Of a DNA stretch of 64,000 nucleotides, positions 43,455 to 55,494 are shown piece by piece. The notes under the pieces were generated by a model that had not been told where the DNA came from, searched no databases, and was given only the letters and a program-made list of their open reading frames with translations. A program made the position numbers and the translations under genes. Positions within the stretch are counted from its first letter, which is position 1; every line of letters starts with the position of its first letter. The DNA is from Halalkalibacter okhensis (lineage in GTDB: Bacteria; Bacillota; Bacilli; Bacillales; Bacillaceae_D): positions 209,326-273,325 of the forward strand of contig NZ_JRJU01000003.1 of NCBI RefSeq assembly GCF_000787375.1, read 5' to 3'.

Positions 43455-44417
43455 TTATCTAGATCCTTTAACATATGGTTTTCCAACTGCTTTTGGTGCA
43501 TCTGCACGTCCAACAAAACCAGCTAATGCTAAAATGGTCAATACGTATGGTGCGATTAATAAGAAGACAGATGGAATATTAGCTAATCCCGGTATCTGTG
43601 CCCCTGTTATACTTAACGCTTGCGCTAATCCGAAGAATAGAGCTGCTCCCATTACACCAAGCGGATTCCATTTTCCGAAAATCAATGCAGCTAATGCCAT
43701 AAACCCTTGCCCTACAATGGTTGTTCCAGAGAAGTTTCCTGCTACAGTTACAGCGAAAATGGCTCCCCCTAAGCCAGCAAAGGCACCACTTAGCATAACT
43801 CCGATGTATCTCATTTTGTTTACATTAATCCCCATCGTGTCAGCTGCCATCGGATGCTCTCCGACTGATCTAAGACGCAATCCAAATGGCGTGTAGTAAA
43901 CGACAAAGTAAACAACTACAACCAAGGCTAATGCAATATAGGAAGTAATATAAGCATTGGCAAAAAACAATGGACCAATAATTGGAATATCACTTAATAC
44001 TGGGACATCGAAACGGTAGATCCGATTGCGAATCGCGTCCGTTTGGCCTTTGTTATACATCAATCTCACTAGAAAAACAGTCAACCCGACAGCTAAAAAG
44101 TTTAACGCAACACCACTGACAATTTGATCAGCTCGAAAAGTTATCGAGGCAACCGCATGAAATAATGAGAAGATCGCTCCTACTAATACGGCAGCTAGTA
44201 AAGCAATCCATGTAGAAGCGGGACCTACTCCCATCCCTTCAAGGGTTAATGTCATAACGATACCTGTAAAGGCACCTACGACCATTAATCCTTCAAGACC
44301 AATATTAACAACCCCTGCCCGCTCACTAAATAATCCGCCTAATCCTGTCAAGATAAGAGGAGCTGCGGCATAAATAGCTGCTGGAATAACAAGTGCTAAA
44401 ACCTGCATTAGATCCAT
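43455..44417 (-). CDS. nupQ: Nucleoside ABC transporter permease (NupQ type)
   Basis: The second permease of a BmpA-type nucleoside importer. The 320-residue protein has eight to ten membrane segments and the family motifs GLGGLFSERAGVVNIGLEGLM near 25-45 and GEHPMAADTMGINVNKMRY near 188-206. It follows nupP directly (stop 44418). Homologous to YufQ/NupQ of B. subtilis, which serves guanosine uptake; the real substrate here is not shown. Confidence 0.9.
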   Translation of the reverse strand: MDLMQVLALVIPAAIYAAAPLILTGLGGLFSERAGVVNIGLEGLMVVGAFTGIVMTLTLEGMGVGPASTWIALLAAVLVGAIFSLFHAVASITFRADQIVSGVALNFLAVGLTVFLVRLMYNKGQTDAIRNRIYRFDVPVLSDIPIIGPLFFANAYITSYIALALVVVVYFVVYYTPFGLRLRSVGEHPMAADTMGINVNKMRYIGVMLSGAFAGLGGAIFAVTVAGNFSGTTIVGQGFMALAALIFGKWNPLGVMGAALFFGLAQALSITGAQIPGLANIPSVFLLIAPYVLTILALAGFVGRADAPKAVGKPYVKGSR

Positions 44418-45479
44418 TTAGATCCCCTCCTTCTTAATTCGGTTCATGATCCAGCGAATCAGATAGCTTGATGCGACAAAGAAAATGATTAACGCAATGA
44501 CAATATCAACTAACTCAGTTGGCACTCCTGCTCTTGATTGCATTGTAATCGCTCCGACCTGCAATCCACCGAATAAGAATGAGGCAAGCATAACGCCAAT
44601 TGCCGTATTTGCACCTAATAATGCCACAGCAATTCCATCAAACCCAACACCGGAAAATCCTGAAAGAATGCTCATGTAGCCATATGTACCTAAGCCCTCC
44701 ATCGCTCCAGCAACACCTGCAAATCCTCCAGAAATAACCATAGACAGAACAATATTTCTCTGGACATTCATCCCTGCATACATGGAAGCATGCTGGTTAA
44801 AGCCAACTGCACGAAGCTCATATCCTTTTGAGGTTCTCCAAAGAATAAACCACATAACTAAGCAACCAAGTAACGCAACGATAAATCCATAATGCAATCT
44901 TGAATAATCTGTTATTGACTGTAAAAATGGAGAGGCAAGTGACGCTGATGGAGAAATCGACTCCGTACGCTCCCCTGGTACTAATAAATACGCTCGAATC
45001 AAGTAATTAACAGTATACAAAGCAATATAGTTCATCATGATGGTAACTATAACTTCATGAACTTGGAAACGAGCTTTCAAAAAACCTGGAATGAATCCCC
45101 ACATAGCTCCAGCCAATGCCCCAGCTAGTATGGCTAATGGTAGGTGAATAATCGTAGGTAAATCAAAGATGATTCCGACATAGACAGAAGCAAGCCATCC
45201 AACAATCACTTGCCCTTCTACTCCAATATTAAAGAGACCTGTCCGAAAAGCAAACGCAACAGCAAGACCCGCTAAAATTAATGGAGTCATGGATCGAATC
45301 GTCTCCCCAATGTAATAAGACTCACTAAAGATTCCGCTTAGTAGTGCAGAATAACCTAGTACCGGATTATATCCACTTACAAGCATAACAACAGCGCCAA
45401 TTAGGATTCCTAGAGCTACTGCGATTAAAGGAACGGCCAATGATACCAATCGTCCTTTAGGAAACAATTTATTCACCAT
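44418..45479 (-). CDS. nupP: Nucleoside ABC transporter permease (NupP type)
   Basis: The first permease of the importer; 353 residues, about nine membrane segments, with FRTGLFNIGVEGQVIVGWLAS near 85-105 and AVGFNQHASMYAGMNVQRNI near 240. The ATG at 45479 is chosen because AAGGTGAG precedes it and it overlaps the end of nupO by 11 bases, a typical coupling; the longer in-frame reading lies inside nupO. Confidence 0.9.
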   Translation of the reverse strand: MVNKLFPKGRLVSLAVPLIAVALGILIGAVVMLVSGYNPVLGYSALLSGIFSESYYIGETIRSMTPLILAGLAVAFAFRTGLFNIGVEGQVIVGWLASVYVGIIFDLPTIIHLPLAILAGALAGAMWGFIPGFLKARFQVHEVIVTIMMNYIALYTVNYLIRAYLLVPGERTESISPSASLASPFLQSITDYSRLHYGFIVALLGCLVMWFILWRTSKGYELRAVGFNQHASMYAGMNVQRNIVLSMVISGGFAGVAGAMEGLGTYGYMSILSGFSGVGFDGIAVALLGANTAIGVMLASFLFGGLQVGAITMQSRAGVPTELVDIVIALIIFFVASSYLIRWIMNRIKKEGI

Positions 45480-47004
45480 GTGGCTCACCTTCTTTCTCTT
45501 TCTTCCCGCCAGCCATAAGCAAACCGAGCTCACGTTCATTTGTCTGATCTGCATCAACAATGGCTACGATTTCCCCTTCATACATAACAGCAATGCGATC
45601 ACTCACGTTTAAAATTTCATCTAATTCAAGTGACATTAATAGGACTGCACGACCTTTATCACGTTCGACAACAAGACGACGATGAATAGATTCTATCGCT
45701 CCAACATCCAACCCTCGAGTTGGTTGAGCCGCAATCAAAAAGTCAGGTGAACGGTCCACTTCACGAGCAATAATAGCCTTTTGTTGGTTTCCTCCGGATA
45801 ATGCTCTTGCTGGTGTATATTCACTAGGCGTTCTCACATCAAAATCTTCTATTAGGTTCCTTGCTTTTTGATAAATTTCAGGATAACTTAAGACACCATT
45901 TTTTGAATAAGGTTTTTGATAATACGTTTGTAACACAATGTTTTCACCGATTGTAAAATCAAGAACTAGTCCGTGTTTGTGACGATCTTCAGGGATATGG
46001 CCAATACCAGCTTCCGTTACTCTTCTTGGCTTCATATTTGTTATTTCTTTTCCATTTAACAAGATCGATCCAGACTCCGCTTTTTTCAACCCAGTAATGG
46101 CCTCAATCAGTTCAGATTGTCCATTTCCTTCAATTCCAGCAAGCCCAAGAATCTCTCCTGCTTTCATATCCAAATTCAATTTGTTTACAGCATTGACACC
46201 ACGAGGATCCTTTACAACAAGATCCTTAACGCTTACAACAACCTCTTTTGGCTGAGCAGGTTCCTTTTCTACACCAAAGTTAACTTCTCTTCCTACCATC
46301 ATCGCAGCAAGCTTATCAGGATTCGTCTCACTAACTTCAACAGTCCCAATGCCCTTACCTCGTCTGATGACTGTACAGCGGTCACAAACAGCCATAATCT
46401 CTTTTAGCTTGTGCGTAATCAAAATAATCGACTTACCTTCTGAAACTAATTTCTTCATAATTCCAATGAGCTCTTGAATCTCTTGCGGCGTTAAAACAGC
46501 TGTCGGTTCATCAAAAATCAATATGTCGGCACCACGATAAAGCGTTTTTAGAATCTCTACTCTTTGCTGCATTCCAACTGAAATGTTTTCGATCTTTGCA
46601 TGTGGATCAACACGTAACCCGTATTGATTCGAAATTTTCTCTACTTCTTTTGCGGCCTTTTTAATATTAATTTTTCCGCCTTTTTTCGGTTCATTTCCTA
46701 AAATAATATTCTCTGTTACGGTAAACTTCTCAACTAGCATAAAATGCTGATGAACCATTCCGATCCCAAGTCTGTTTGCAACGTTAGGATCCGTGATCTT
46801 CATTTTTTCACCGCGTACAACGATTTCGCCCTTTTCAGGCTGATACAATCCAAAAAGGACATTCATCAATGTTGATTTCCCCGCTCCATTTTCCCCTAAA
46901 AGAGCATGAATTTCGCCCTTTTTTACTTGAAGCGTAATATTATCATTGGCCACAATTCCAGGAAACTCTTTACGGATGTTATTCATCTCGATAACGTAAC
47001 TCAC
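45469..47004 (-). CDS. nupO: Nucleoside ABC transporter ATPase (NupO type)
   Basis: The double ABC ATPase of the importer, 511 residues. The first half has Walker A LLGENGAGKSTLMN near 37 and signature ISVGMQQRVEIL near 144; the second half has a degenerate Walker A AGIEGNGQSELIEA near 296 (no GKS/T) and LSGGNQQKAI near 406, so only one site may hydrolyse well, as is known for this family. GTG start at 47004 after AAGGAGTGG. Confidence 0.93.
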   Translation of the reverse strand: MSYVIEMNNIRKEFPGIVANDNITLQVKKGEIHALLGENGAGKSTLMNVLFGLYQPEKGEIVVRGEKMKITDPNVANRLGIGMVHQHFMLVEKFTVTENIILGNEPKKGGKINIKKAAKEVEKISNQYGLRVDPHAKIENISVGMQQRVEILKTLYRGADILIFDEPTAVLTPQEIQELIGIMKKLVSEGKSIILITHKLKEIMAVCDRCTVIRRGKGIGTVEVSETNPDKLAAMMVGREVNFGVEKEPAQPKEVVVSVKDLVVKDPRGVNAVNKLNLDMKAGEILGLAGIEGNGQSELIEAITGLKKAESGSILLNGKEITNMKPRRVTEAGIGHIPEDRHKHGLVLDFTIGENIVLQTYYQKPYSKNGVLSYPEIYQKARNLIEDFDVRTPSEYTPARALSGGNQQKAIIAREVDRSPDFLIAAQPTRGLDVGAIESIHRRLVVERDKGRAVLLMSLELDEILNVSDRIAVMYEGEIVAIVDADQTNERELGLLMAGGKKEKEGEPHGE

Positions 47005-47082
47005 TTGTAACCACTCCTTACTTTTATGTACTTACATAACGCATAACGGTCTAATGCAGCCTTTTCTACACACAAAAAGAGG

Positions 47083-47117
47083 CAATGAAGGATTGGGCAA
47101 ACAGCAATCCTTCATTG
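47083..47117 (-). terminator. Terminator between nupN and nupO
   Basis: CAATGAAGGATTG (47083-47095) and its exact complement (47105-47117), with TCTTTTTGTG after it on the minus strand. Partial termination here would keep the lipoprotein more abundant than the ATPase and permeases. Confidence 0.75.
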
Positions 47118-47151
47118 TCCCTTCTGCCTTTTGTATCTATCTTACTGAATA

Positions 47152-47179
47152 CAAAAGGCTAGTAAACACTAGCCTTTTG
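47152..47179 (-). terminator. Second hairpin after nupN
   Basis: AAAAGGCTAG / CTAGCCTTTT with a six-base loop, ten bases after the nupN stop, followed by GTATT on the minus strand. Acts as a weak terminator or an RNA-stabilising stem. Confidence 0.55.
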
Positions 47180-47189
47180 CTTTTTTTCA

Positions 47190-48311
47190 TTAAAGGGATG
47201 AAAGATACTCTTCATATTCCTCATCAGTTTGAGGTACTGAAATGTCTCCAGCTTGAATCTGATTTAAGAAATCAACTACAGCTTCTAGTGCTTCTTCAGA
47301 CATATTATCCGTTGTTGGAGCAATACCTACAGCTTCATCCTCAAGGCCATATTCAAGGATCTCTCCACCTGGGAAGTCCCCAGCCATTGTACGTTCAGAT
47401 ACTAAATATACCGCTCTATCTACACGCTTGACCATAGACGTTAATGTAACAGATTGGCCATCATCGCCATACTCGCCCTCTTCATGCTGGTCACGGTCTA
47501 CACCAATAACCCAAACAGACTCACCGTTACGAGCACGGTTGATTGCTTCCGTAAAGACTCCATTACCTGTACCACCAGCTGCTTGATAAATAATATCTAC
47601 GCCTTGGCTGTACATCGTGTTTGCAATTTGTGCTCCGCGTTGCTCATCATTGAAGCTTTCTGCATATTGAACTTCAATTTCAGCATCTGGATTTACTGCT
47701 TTCACACCAGCTTTGAAGCCATTTTCAAACTTTTTGATGAGAGCACCTTCTACTCCACCGATAAATCCAACTTTATTTCCTTCTGTTTGTAGACCAGCTG
47801 CCACCCCTACAAGGAATGATCCTTCATGCTCACTAAACGTCACATTTGCAATATTAGGGATCGTTTGCCCTTCTGCATCTGTAACAACAGAGTCAACGAT
47901 GGCTAACTGAGCATCTTCAGCTTGCTCTGCGATGGTACGGATTGCATCTTCCATTAAGAATCCAATACCCCAAGCAAGATCAACATCTTCACGTACTAAA
48001 TTACGAAGATTTGGTTCAAAGTCTGCCATATCACCTGATTGTAAATAACGGTAACCAGTACCTTCTTCTAATCCCATATCTTGACCGAATTCAGTAAGCC
48101 CTTCCCAAGCAGATTGGTTAAAGGATTTGTCATCAATTCCACCAACATCCGTAACCATTGCTACTGTAAAGTCTTCAGCTTCTACCGCTTCTCCTGGCTC
48201 ATCAGCCGGAGCACCATCTCCTGTTTCAGCTTGATCATCAGCTGCTCCACACGCCGATAGTGCTACAACTGCCGCAGCCGTTACTGTTAAACTACGTAAC
48301 CACTTTTTCAT
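47190..48311 (-). CDS. nupN: Nucleoside-binding lipoprotein (BmpA/NupN type)
   Basis: The extracellular binding protein of the importer; 373 residues. The signal MKKWLRSLTVTAAAVVALSAC has lipobox LSAC. DVGGIDDKSFNQSAWEGL near 65-82 and YQAAGGTGNGVFTEAINRA near 225 are the PnrA/BmpA signatures. The ATG at 48311 was chosen over a longer frame because a lipoprotein signal must be N-terminal and GGGGG lies upstream. Substrate by homology: purine nucleosides. Confidence 0.92.
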   Translation of the reverse strand: MKKWLRSLTVTAAAVVALSACGAADDQAETGDGAPADEPGEAVEAEDFTVAMVTDVGGIDDKSFNQSAWEGLTEFGQDMGLEEGTGYRYLQSGDMADFEPNLRNLVREDVDLAWGIGFLMEDAIRTIAEQAEDAQLAIVDSVVTDAEGQTIPNIANVTFSEHEGSFLVGVAAGLQTEGNKVGFIGGVEGALIKKFENGFKAGVKAVNPDAEIEVQYAESFNDEQRGAQIANTMYSQGVDIIYQAAGGTGNGVFTEAINRARNGESVWVIGVDRDQHEEGEYGDDGQSVTLTSMVKRVDRAVYLVSERTMAGDFPGGEILEYGLEDEAVGIAPTTDNMSEEALEAVVDFLNQIQAGDISVPQTDEEYEEYLSSL

Positions 48312-48511
48312 GTAATAATCCCCCTTTTTTCTATTTCGTGCGAACGCCTTCATTTGGTACGGACACACCTGCCTAACTAATATAGACAACAAGTTCTTTG
48401 CATAGGTTTTCACGAAGCTTAAGTTCTATTCCTATTTTGCTAAAATCTGATCGTCTAATCAGTAATCCATGTTGTTATGTATAAAGTCCATCAAAAATAA
48501 GGCATTCATTT

Positions 48512-48527
48512 TGTCAGACATCTGACA
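48512..48527. promoter_or_regulatory. 16-bp palindrome upstream of nupN, candidate operator
   Basis: TGTCAGA-CA-TCTGACA: seven-base arms around two bases, about 200 bp upstream of nupN. The size and symmetry fit GntR-family operators. The rest of the 388-bp region 48312-48698 has no gene; several AT-rich stretches could be promoters but none is convincing. Confidence 0.5.
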
Positions 48528-48698
48528 TCTTACAAGTTATCGAACGAAATAAATATATCATGTACGTTACAATTAATAAATAGTTTTTTCAAGTAAAATC
48601 CTCTATCATTCGACATTTTTTTTACTTCGAAATGAAACCTTCCCCCTATTCTATACAAGCAGACCAGACTCAATTATAATAATATCTTTCGCAATAAA

Positions 48699-48748
48699 AA
48701 AGGACGATCCCCAATCTCTTCAAATGAAAAGATTTTAGGAAAGTCCCT
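48699..48748 (-). terminator. Intrinsic terminator after camS
   Basis: Nested stem, outer AAGGGAC / GTCCTTT and inner AATCTTTTC / GAAGAGATT, followed by TTTTTTATT on the minus strand. Confidence 0.65.
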
Positions 48749-48759
48749 TTACCTATTGC

Positions 48760-49938
48760 TTAATCAAACACATGTATAAATGGTTCATCATTTGGATTTT
48801 GAACAACGATACTTTCTGTGTTACCTGAGACAGATGTAATCGTTACACTCACTTTATAGTTCCCCTGAAATCTTTGCTGAATTTGACTTGCTACGTATTG
48901 AGACAATGCTACGATCTCTGCTTTCCCTTGAAATCTAAGGGGGATCTCAATTTGTAATTCTTGAATTTGATTATCTACATAACGAGCCTTTCCAACGACC
49001 CCAATAAACGTATCAAAAAATGATTGTACATCATCTTTAAAGCGCTGAAATTGGTCCGCTTCATTCCGTGCTTCTTGATTTGCTTCACTTGATGGGAACA
49101 AGTAATAGCGTTCATTAATACGTTGCCATCTATCAAGGTCACTTCTTGGTTCTGCTTTAGACCTTGCTATGAAATGACCCGGAATAACAGACTCGCGTGG
49201 CTGTTCCCTAAAAAGTGCAAACACAATCGGAACATCTTGAAAAGCTCCCTCTTCCATCGCATCCGAACGAAGTCTAGCGAGAATTTCATTAGCAATCTCT
49301 TGACCTTCACGTTCAATCACATCGTCTGGAATCGGCAATTCATAAAAATTATAACGCCCTTGGTCATCCTCCACTCGGAAGTTGTATACACTATTCATCG
49401 AAAGTCCAATGACAATCCCTCCAAGATTCAATTGACCATTTTCACTTTCCACAAGATAGTTATGTTCGAGAATATGTGATAAATAACGGGGTTGGTTTTC
49501 TTCTCGCTCTTTCATCGTTCCCCCTTCTCCAAGTGCTGGGTTTAACCCTTGTGGATTATCTTCCTCGTCATACCTCATAAGCCAACTATTTAACGTATTC
49601 CTTTTTATGAACTGACCTTCTCTAAAGAAAAAGTTCTCTTGATCAAAATATTCTTGAGCAATTCGCGTTAAGCCAATTTCAAGCTGGCCTAAATCAAGTC
49701 TATTGTATACAACGGAGTTTCCAAAGCCTCGTGATTCCCCGTGCTTATAGGCTCCGTCATATAGTACACTTTGATAATAGTTATCTGGAGTAATAATTTG
49801 CGGTACTACTTCTACTACTTGTTCATCTTGATTCTCATCGGTTTCCTCTAAGATCTGATCCTCTTCTTCAGGAGTGATTGGAAAACACCCTGCCAAAAGC
49901 ACAAGGAGTACACATGACATTCCCCACTTCTTAAGCAT
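48760..49938 (-). CDS. camS: CamS-family lipoprotein
   Basis: A secreted lipoprotein of unknown biochemical role; in staphylococci and enterococci its relative's signal peptide is the source of a sex pheromone, which gives the family its name. The 392-residue protein has the signal MLKKWGMSCVLLVLLAGC with lipobox LAGC, an acidic linker, then YYQSVLYDGAYKHGESRGF and the conserved GLSMNSVYNF segment near 175. ATG at 49938 after GAGGAGGGAG. The place between ligA and opuE matches yerH of B. subtilis. Confidence 0.92.
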   Translation of the reverse strand: MLKKWGMSCVLLVLLAGCFPITPEEEDQILEETDENQDEQVVEVVPQIITPDNYYQSVLYDGAYKHGESRGFGNSVVYNRLDLGQLEIGLTRIAQEYFDQENFFFREGQFIKRNTLNSWLMRYDEEDNPQGLNPALGEGGTMKEREENQPRYLSHILEHNYLVESENGQLNLGGIVIGLSMNSVYNFRVEDDQGRYNFYELPIPDDVIEREGQEIANEILARLRSDAMEEGAFQDVPIVFALFREQPRESVIPGHFIARSKAEPRSDLDRWQRINERYYLFPSSEANQEARNEADQFQRFKDDVQSFFDTFIGVVGKARYVDNQIQELQIEIPLRFQGKAEIVALSQYVASQIQQRFQGNYKVSVTITSVSGNTESIVVQNPNDEPFIHVFD

Positions 49939-49969
49939 AACAATCTCCCTCCTCTCTCTTTTTAACCAC

Positions 49970-52036
<2,067 letters not shown>

Positions 52037-52044
52037 GAACAAAA

Positions 52045-54267
52045 TTACTGTTTTGTAATTGGGGCAAACTTGGCAAATAACCGCTTGACACCTGTTGGAT
52101 TCGGAAACGCAATGTCTAACTCAAGAGATTCGCCTTCTCCTTTTAGACTTACAACCGTTCCAACTCCCCATTTCTTATGTGCCGCTTTATCACCAACACT
52201 CCACGAAAAGCTTTCTCCACCTGTTTGCACCGTTCTTGGTCTGTCGATCGTTCTTGAACGTTGAGCTGGGCTCTTGCGTGATGTTTTCATCCAATCTGGA
52301 GCTTGCTTTTCCTCAGTTAACGACTCTAAGCACTCCTGTGGAATTTCAGCAATAAAACGAGAAGGTGGATTTGAATTTGTCCGACCGTATAATGTCCTGA
52401 GCCTTGCATTTGTTAAATATAACTGCTTCTCAGCCCGTGTAATCCCAACGTAAGCAAGCCTTCTCTCTTCTTGCATTTCCTCTTCCTCAAATAACGAACG
52501 ACTATGTGGAAAAATTCCTTCCTCCATTCCAATTAAGAACACAAGAGGAAACTCAAGTCCTTTCGCCGAGTGAAGCGTCATTAACGTAATTGCGTCTTTT
52601 GGCTTGCCTTCATTCTCATCGTCCAATTTATCAATATCAGCTACTAATGCAAGATCTGTTAAAAAGGCAACGAGTGAGCGATCTTCATTTTGCTTTTCAA
52701 ATTCATTCGTTACTGTGATAAATTCATCGATATTCTCCAATCGGCTTTGCGCTTCGATTGAATTCTCATTTTTCAACATTTCACGATAGCCTGTCCGCTC
52801 TAGTAACTCTTCCACTAATTCTGTAACAGATAAATACTCTTGCATTTGTATCCAATGTCCAAGTTGGTCTGAGAAATCTCGTAATTTTGTAAGAGTCCGG
52901 CCAGTTAATCCCGTTTGTTCTACTTCCTGAAGAGCTGCAAACATTGAGATTCCTTGCTCAATCGCAAAAGCACCAATCTTATCTACCGTTGTCGCACCAA
53001 TTCCACGTTTAGGGACATTGATAATTCTTTGTAAACTAATATCGTCATCAGGGTTCGCTATTAAACGTAAATAAGCCAAAACGTCTTTAATCTCTTTACG
53101 ATCATAGAACTTTGTCCCGCCAACAATGTTATAGTCAATATTAGACTTCACAAAAAATTCCTCAATTACACGTGATTGAGCATTCGTACGGTATAAAATC
53201 GCAATGTCGGAATACGAGTAGTTATCCTTTTGCATCGCTTCTCTAATTCGCTCTACAACAAATTGAGCTTCTGACTGCTCCGTATCAGCTGCAAAATAAC
53301 CAATCCCACAACCAGCATCATTTTCCGTCCATAAATTTTTCTTCTTACGATTAGGGTTATTTTCAATCACACGGTTTGCTGCTTGCAAAATGGTTTTCGT
53401 TGAGCGATAGTTTTGTTCGAGTAAGATGACTTTAGCATTGGGGTAATCTTCTTCAAATGAGAGGATATTTGAAATATCAGCCCCACGCCATCTGTAGATC
53501 GATTGATCCGAATCACCAACAACACAGAGGTTCTTAAATCGTTCAGCAATCATATTTACTAGCATATATTGAGCCCGATTGGTGTCCTGATACTCGTCGA
53601 CAAGAATGTACTGAAATTTACGCTGGTAGAATTCCAACACCTCTGGAACCAGTTTAAATAACTCAATCGTCTTCATAATTAGGTCATCAAAGTCTAGTGC
53701 GTGGTTCTTTTTTAATTGCTTTTGGTATTCTACATACACATCAGCTACCGTTTCCTCATAAGGTCCAGTTGCTGTTTTGGCAAAGTGATCAGGCTTTTTT
53801 AGTTCATTTTTTGCACTACTTATCGTCCCAAGAATACTTCGTGCTTCAAATTTCTTCGGATCGATGTTTTTATTCTTTAATATTTGCTTAATAACTGTTA
53901 ATTGATCCCCAGAGTCTAGGATCGTAAAGTTACGGTTATATCCAATTCTGTCAATGTCTCTACGCAACACACGTACACACATGGAGTGGAACGTCGAAAT
54001 CCAAATATCTTCAGCGACCGGTCCAACTAGTCCTGCCACACGGTCTTTCATTTCACGAGCTGCTTTATTTGTAAACGTAATCGCAAGGACACTCCAAGGG
54101 GCTATTTCTTTTTCTCTTAATAAGTAAGCAATACGATGTGTAAGTACTCGCGTCTTTCCACTTCCAGCACCAGCCATTAACAATAGCGGTCCTTCTGTAT
54201 GAGTAACCGCTTGTCTTTGCTCAGGGTTTAATCCTGCTAACATTTTTTCTATAATTTTTGCTTGCAC
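52045..54267 (-). CDS. pcrA: ATP-dependent DNA helicase PcrA
   Basis: An essential UvrD-family 3'-5' helicase in repair, recombination control and plasmid replication. The 740-residue protein has LNPEQRQAV and Walker [17 protein letters not shown] near 30, [13 protein letters not shown] (motif II) near 220, [10 protein letters not shown] (III/IV) and [18 protein letters not shown] (V) near 560. The GTG at 54267 is preferred since GGTGG lies seven bases before it; the ATG at 54285 has none. Position before ligA is as in B. subtilis. Confidence 0.96.
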   Translation of the reverse strand: MQAKIIEKMLAGLNPEQRQAVTHTEGPLLLMAGAGSGKTRVLTHRIAYLLREKEIAPWSVLAITFTNKAAREMKDRVAGLVGPVAEDIWISTFHSMCVRVLRRDIDRIGYNRNFTILDSGDQLTVIKQILKNKNIDPKKFEARSILGTISSAKNELKKPDHFAKTATGPYEETVADVYVEYQKQLKKNHALDFDDLIMKTIELFKLVPEVLEFYQRKFQYILVDEYQDTNRAQYMLVNMIAERFKNLCVVGDSDQSIYRWRGADISNILSFEEDYPNAKVILLEQNYRSTKTILQAANRVIENNPNRKKKNLWTENDAGCGIGYFAADTEQSEAQFVVERIREAMQKDNYSYSDIAILYRTNAQSRVIEEFFVKSNIDYNIVGGTKFYDRKEIKDVLAYLRLIANPDDDISLQRIINVPKRGIGATTVDKIGAFAIEQGISMFAALQEVEQTGLTGRTLTKLRDFSDQLGHWIQMQEYLSVTELVEELLERTGYREMLKNENSIEAQSRLENIDEFITVTNEFEKQNEDRSLVAFLTDLALVADIDKLDDENEGKPKDAITLMTLHSAKGLEFPLVFLIGMEEGIFPHSRSLFEEEEMQEERRLAYVGITRAEKQLYLTNARLRTLYGRTNSNPPSRFIAEIPQECLESLTEEKQAPDWMKTSRKSPAQRSRTIDRPRTVQTGGESFSWSVGDKAAHKKWGVGTVVSLKGEGESLELDIAFPNPTGVKRLFAKFAPITKQ

Positions 54268-54318
54268 ACCCTCACCACCAAACATTTGTTCTTATTCTAT
54301 TTTACTTCGGTTTCAGCT

Positions 54319-55014
54319 TTATTTCAACGCTTCTTTTACTGCATGAACCGTTTTTAAAGCTGCTTGTAAGTCATCATAAATGATATTTCCAACGATCACC
54401 GTATCGGCGTATTGCGCCATTTCCCTTGCCTGCTCTACTGAGTGAATTCCGCCACCGTAAAACAACTTCGTTTCATCTAGAACAGCAGAAACAGCTTTTA
54501 CAATATCAACATCGCCATAGGTTCCACTATATTCTACATAAAAGATCGGAAAGTGGTAAATTTTCTCCGCCATTCGCGCATAGGCCACGACATCTTCATA
54601 TGAAAGGTTCGTTTTCGCTTCCGTCAACTTAGCCGCCTTCGCCTCAGGGTTTAGAATACAATAGCCCTCAACAACAATTTCATCCCAATTCATAATCGCG
54701 CCGTATTCTTTGATTGCCTCATGGTGATAGCCGGATATCCACTTTACATTCCCACTATTTAATACAGTCGGAATAAAAAAATAATCAAATCCAGGAGTAA
54801 TTGCCTCTATATTTGATACCTCTAGTGCACATGACACCGTATAGCGCCTGACTCTAGCAAGGAGCTGCAATGTATTATCAAGCGTCACTCCATCCGTCCC
54901 TCCGATAATTAGTCCATCCGTTCCAGATTCACAAATGGCCTCTAACGCTTCATCTGAAATATCTTTGTTTGGATCGAGCTTAAATACATGTCGCCACTCT
55001 TTGTACTCTAGCAT
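54319..55014 (-). CDS. pcrB: Heptaprenylglyceryl phosphate synthase PcrB
   Basis: Links glycerol-1-phosphate to heptaprenyl diphosphate, making an archaeal-type ether lipid in Bacillales. The 231-residue TIM-barrel has KLDPNKD near 12, [16 protein letters not shown] near 30-45, [10 protein letters not shown] near 160 and FYGGGIHS near 190. The ATG at 55014 gives a length and N-terminus like B. subtilis PcrB; two in-frame starts just upstream are alternatives. Confidence 0.95.
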   Translation of the reverse strand: MLEYKEWRHVFKLDPNKDISDEALEAICESGTDGLIIGGTDGVTLDNTLQLLARVRRYTVSCALEVSNIEAITPGFDYFFIPTVLNSGNVKWISGYHHEAIKEYGAIMNWDEIVVEGYCILNPEAKAAKLTEAKTNLSYEDVVAYARMAEKIYHFPIFYVEYSGTYGDVDIVKAVSAVLDETKLFYGGGIHSVEQAREMAQYADTVIVGNIIYDDLQAALKTVHAVKEALK

Positions 55015-55097
55015 CATTATCACTCCTGCTTATCATTATTTCCAAGTAAGTACCTTTCTGAACAGACATTATATCAAAGAAAAGAATGGTTGTCGCC

Positions 55098-55140
55098 GAG
55101 AGCACTGAAAAAGGGCGTTTTTTCCTTTTTCAGTGCTCTC
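55098..55140. repeat. CACTGAAAAAGG hairpin, copy 1
   Basis: GAGAGCACTGAAAAAGG (55098-55114) and its exact complement (55124-55140), loop nine bases. It belongs to a dispersed palindrome family seen again at 61191, at 63972 and, in variant form, at 38053. Confidence 0.8.
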
Positions 55141-55405
55141 GAAGCAATGAGCGGAACCGTTGCCTTGTTTTAAGCCAGCTATGAGTGGGTTTCATTGGTG
55201 CAAACTTACTTTGTACCGGCAGCCGACCTTAGGAGGCTCATGTTTCTCGTAGCAGGCGCGCAACGTGTGGAGCCATTGCTACTTCCTCAAATTTACTAAA
55301 TGGACTTTTTCAGTGGCTGCCGTTTTTCATTTTTCAGCGCTGTTGACGCCATCTCGGCTTCACTGAATAACTTTCAAAAGCTTTTTCAGCGACTCTAGCT
55401 ATTCT
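55141..55405. other. Gene-free stretch with decayed repeat copies
   Basis: No ORF of note. TTTTTCAG(T/C)G recurs at about 55307, 55335 and 55383, each followed by different degenerate bases, as if copies of the palindrome family were inserted and decayed here. A GC-rich middle part (55200-55290) is unlike the flanks. No RNA gene was recognised. Confidence 0.5.
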
Positions 55406-55410
55406 TCAAG

Positions 55411-55457
55411 AAAAAAAGAAGAGTTCTTTCCAATTTCAAACTGGAAGATGCTCTTCT
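55411..55457 (-). terminator. Intrinsic terminator after nrdF
   Basis: AGAAGAG / CTCTTCT outer stem with an inner TTCCA / TGGAA stem; seven T follow on the minus strand. Confidence 0.75.
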
Positions 55458-55494
55458 CGTTAAATAAACGTTTATTTAATATGAATAGGAACCA

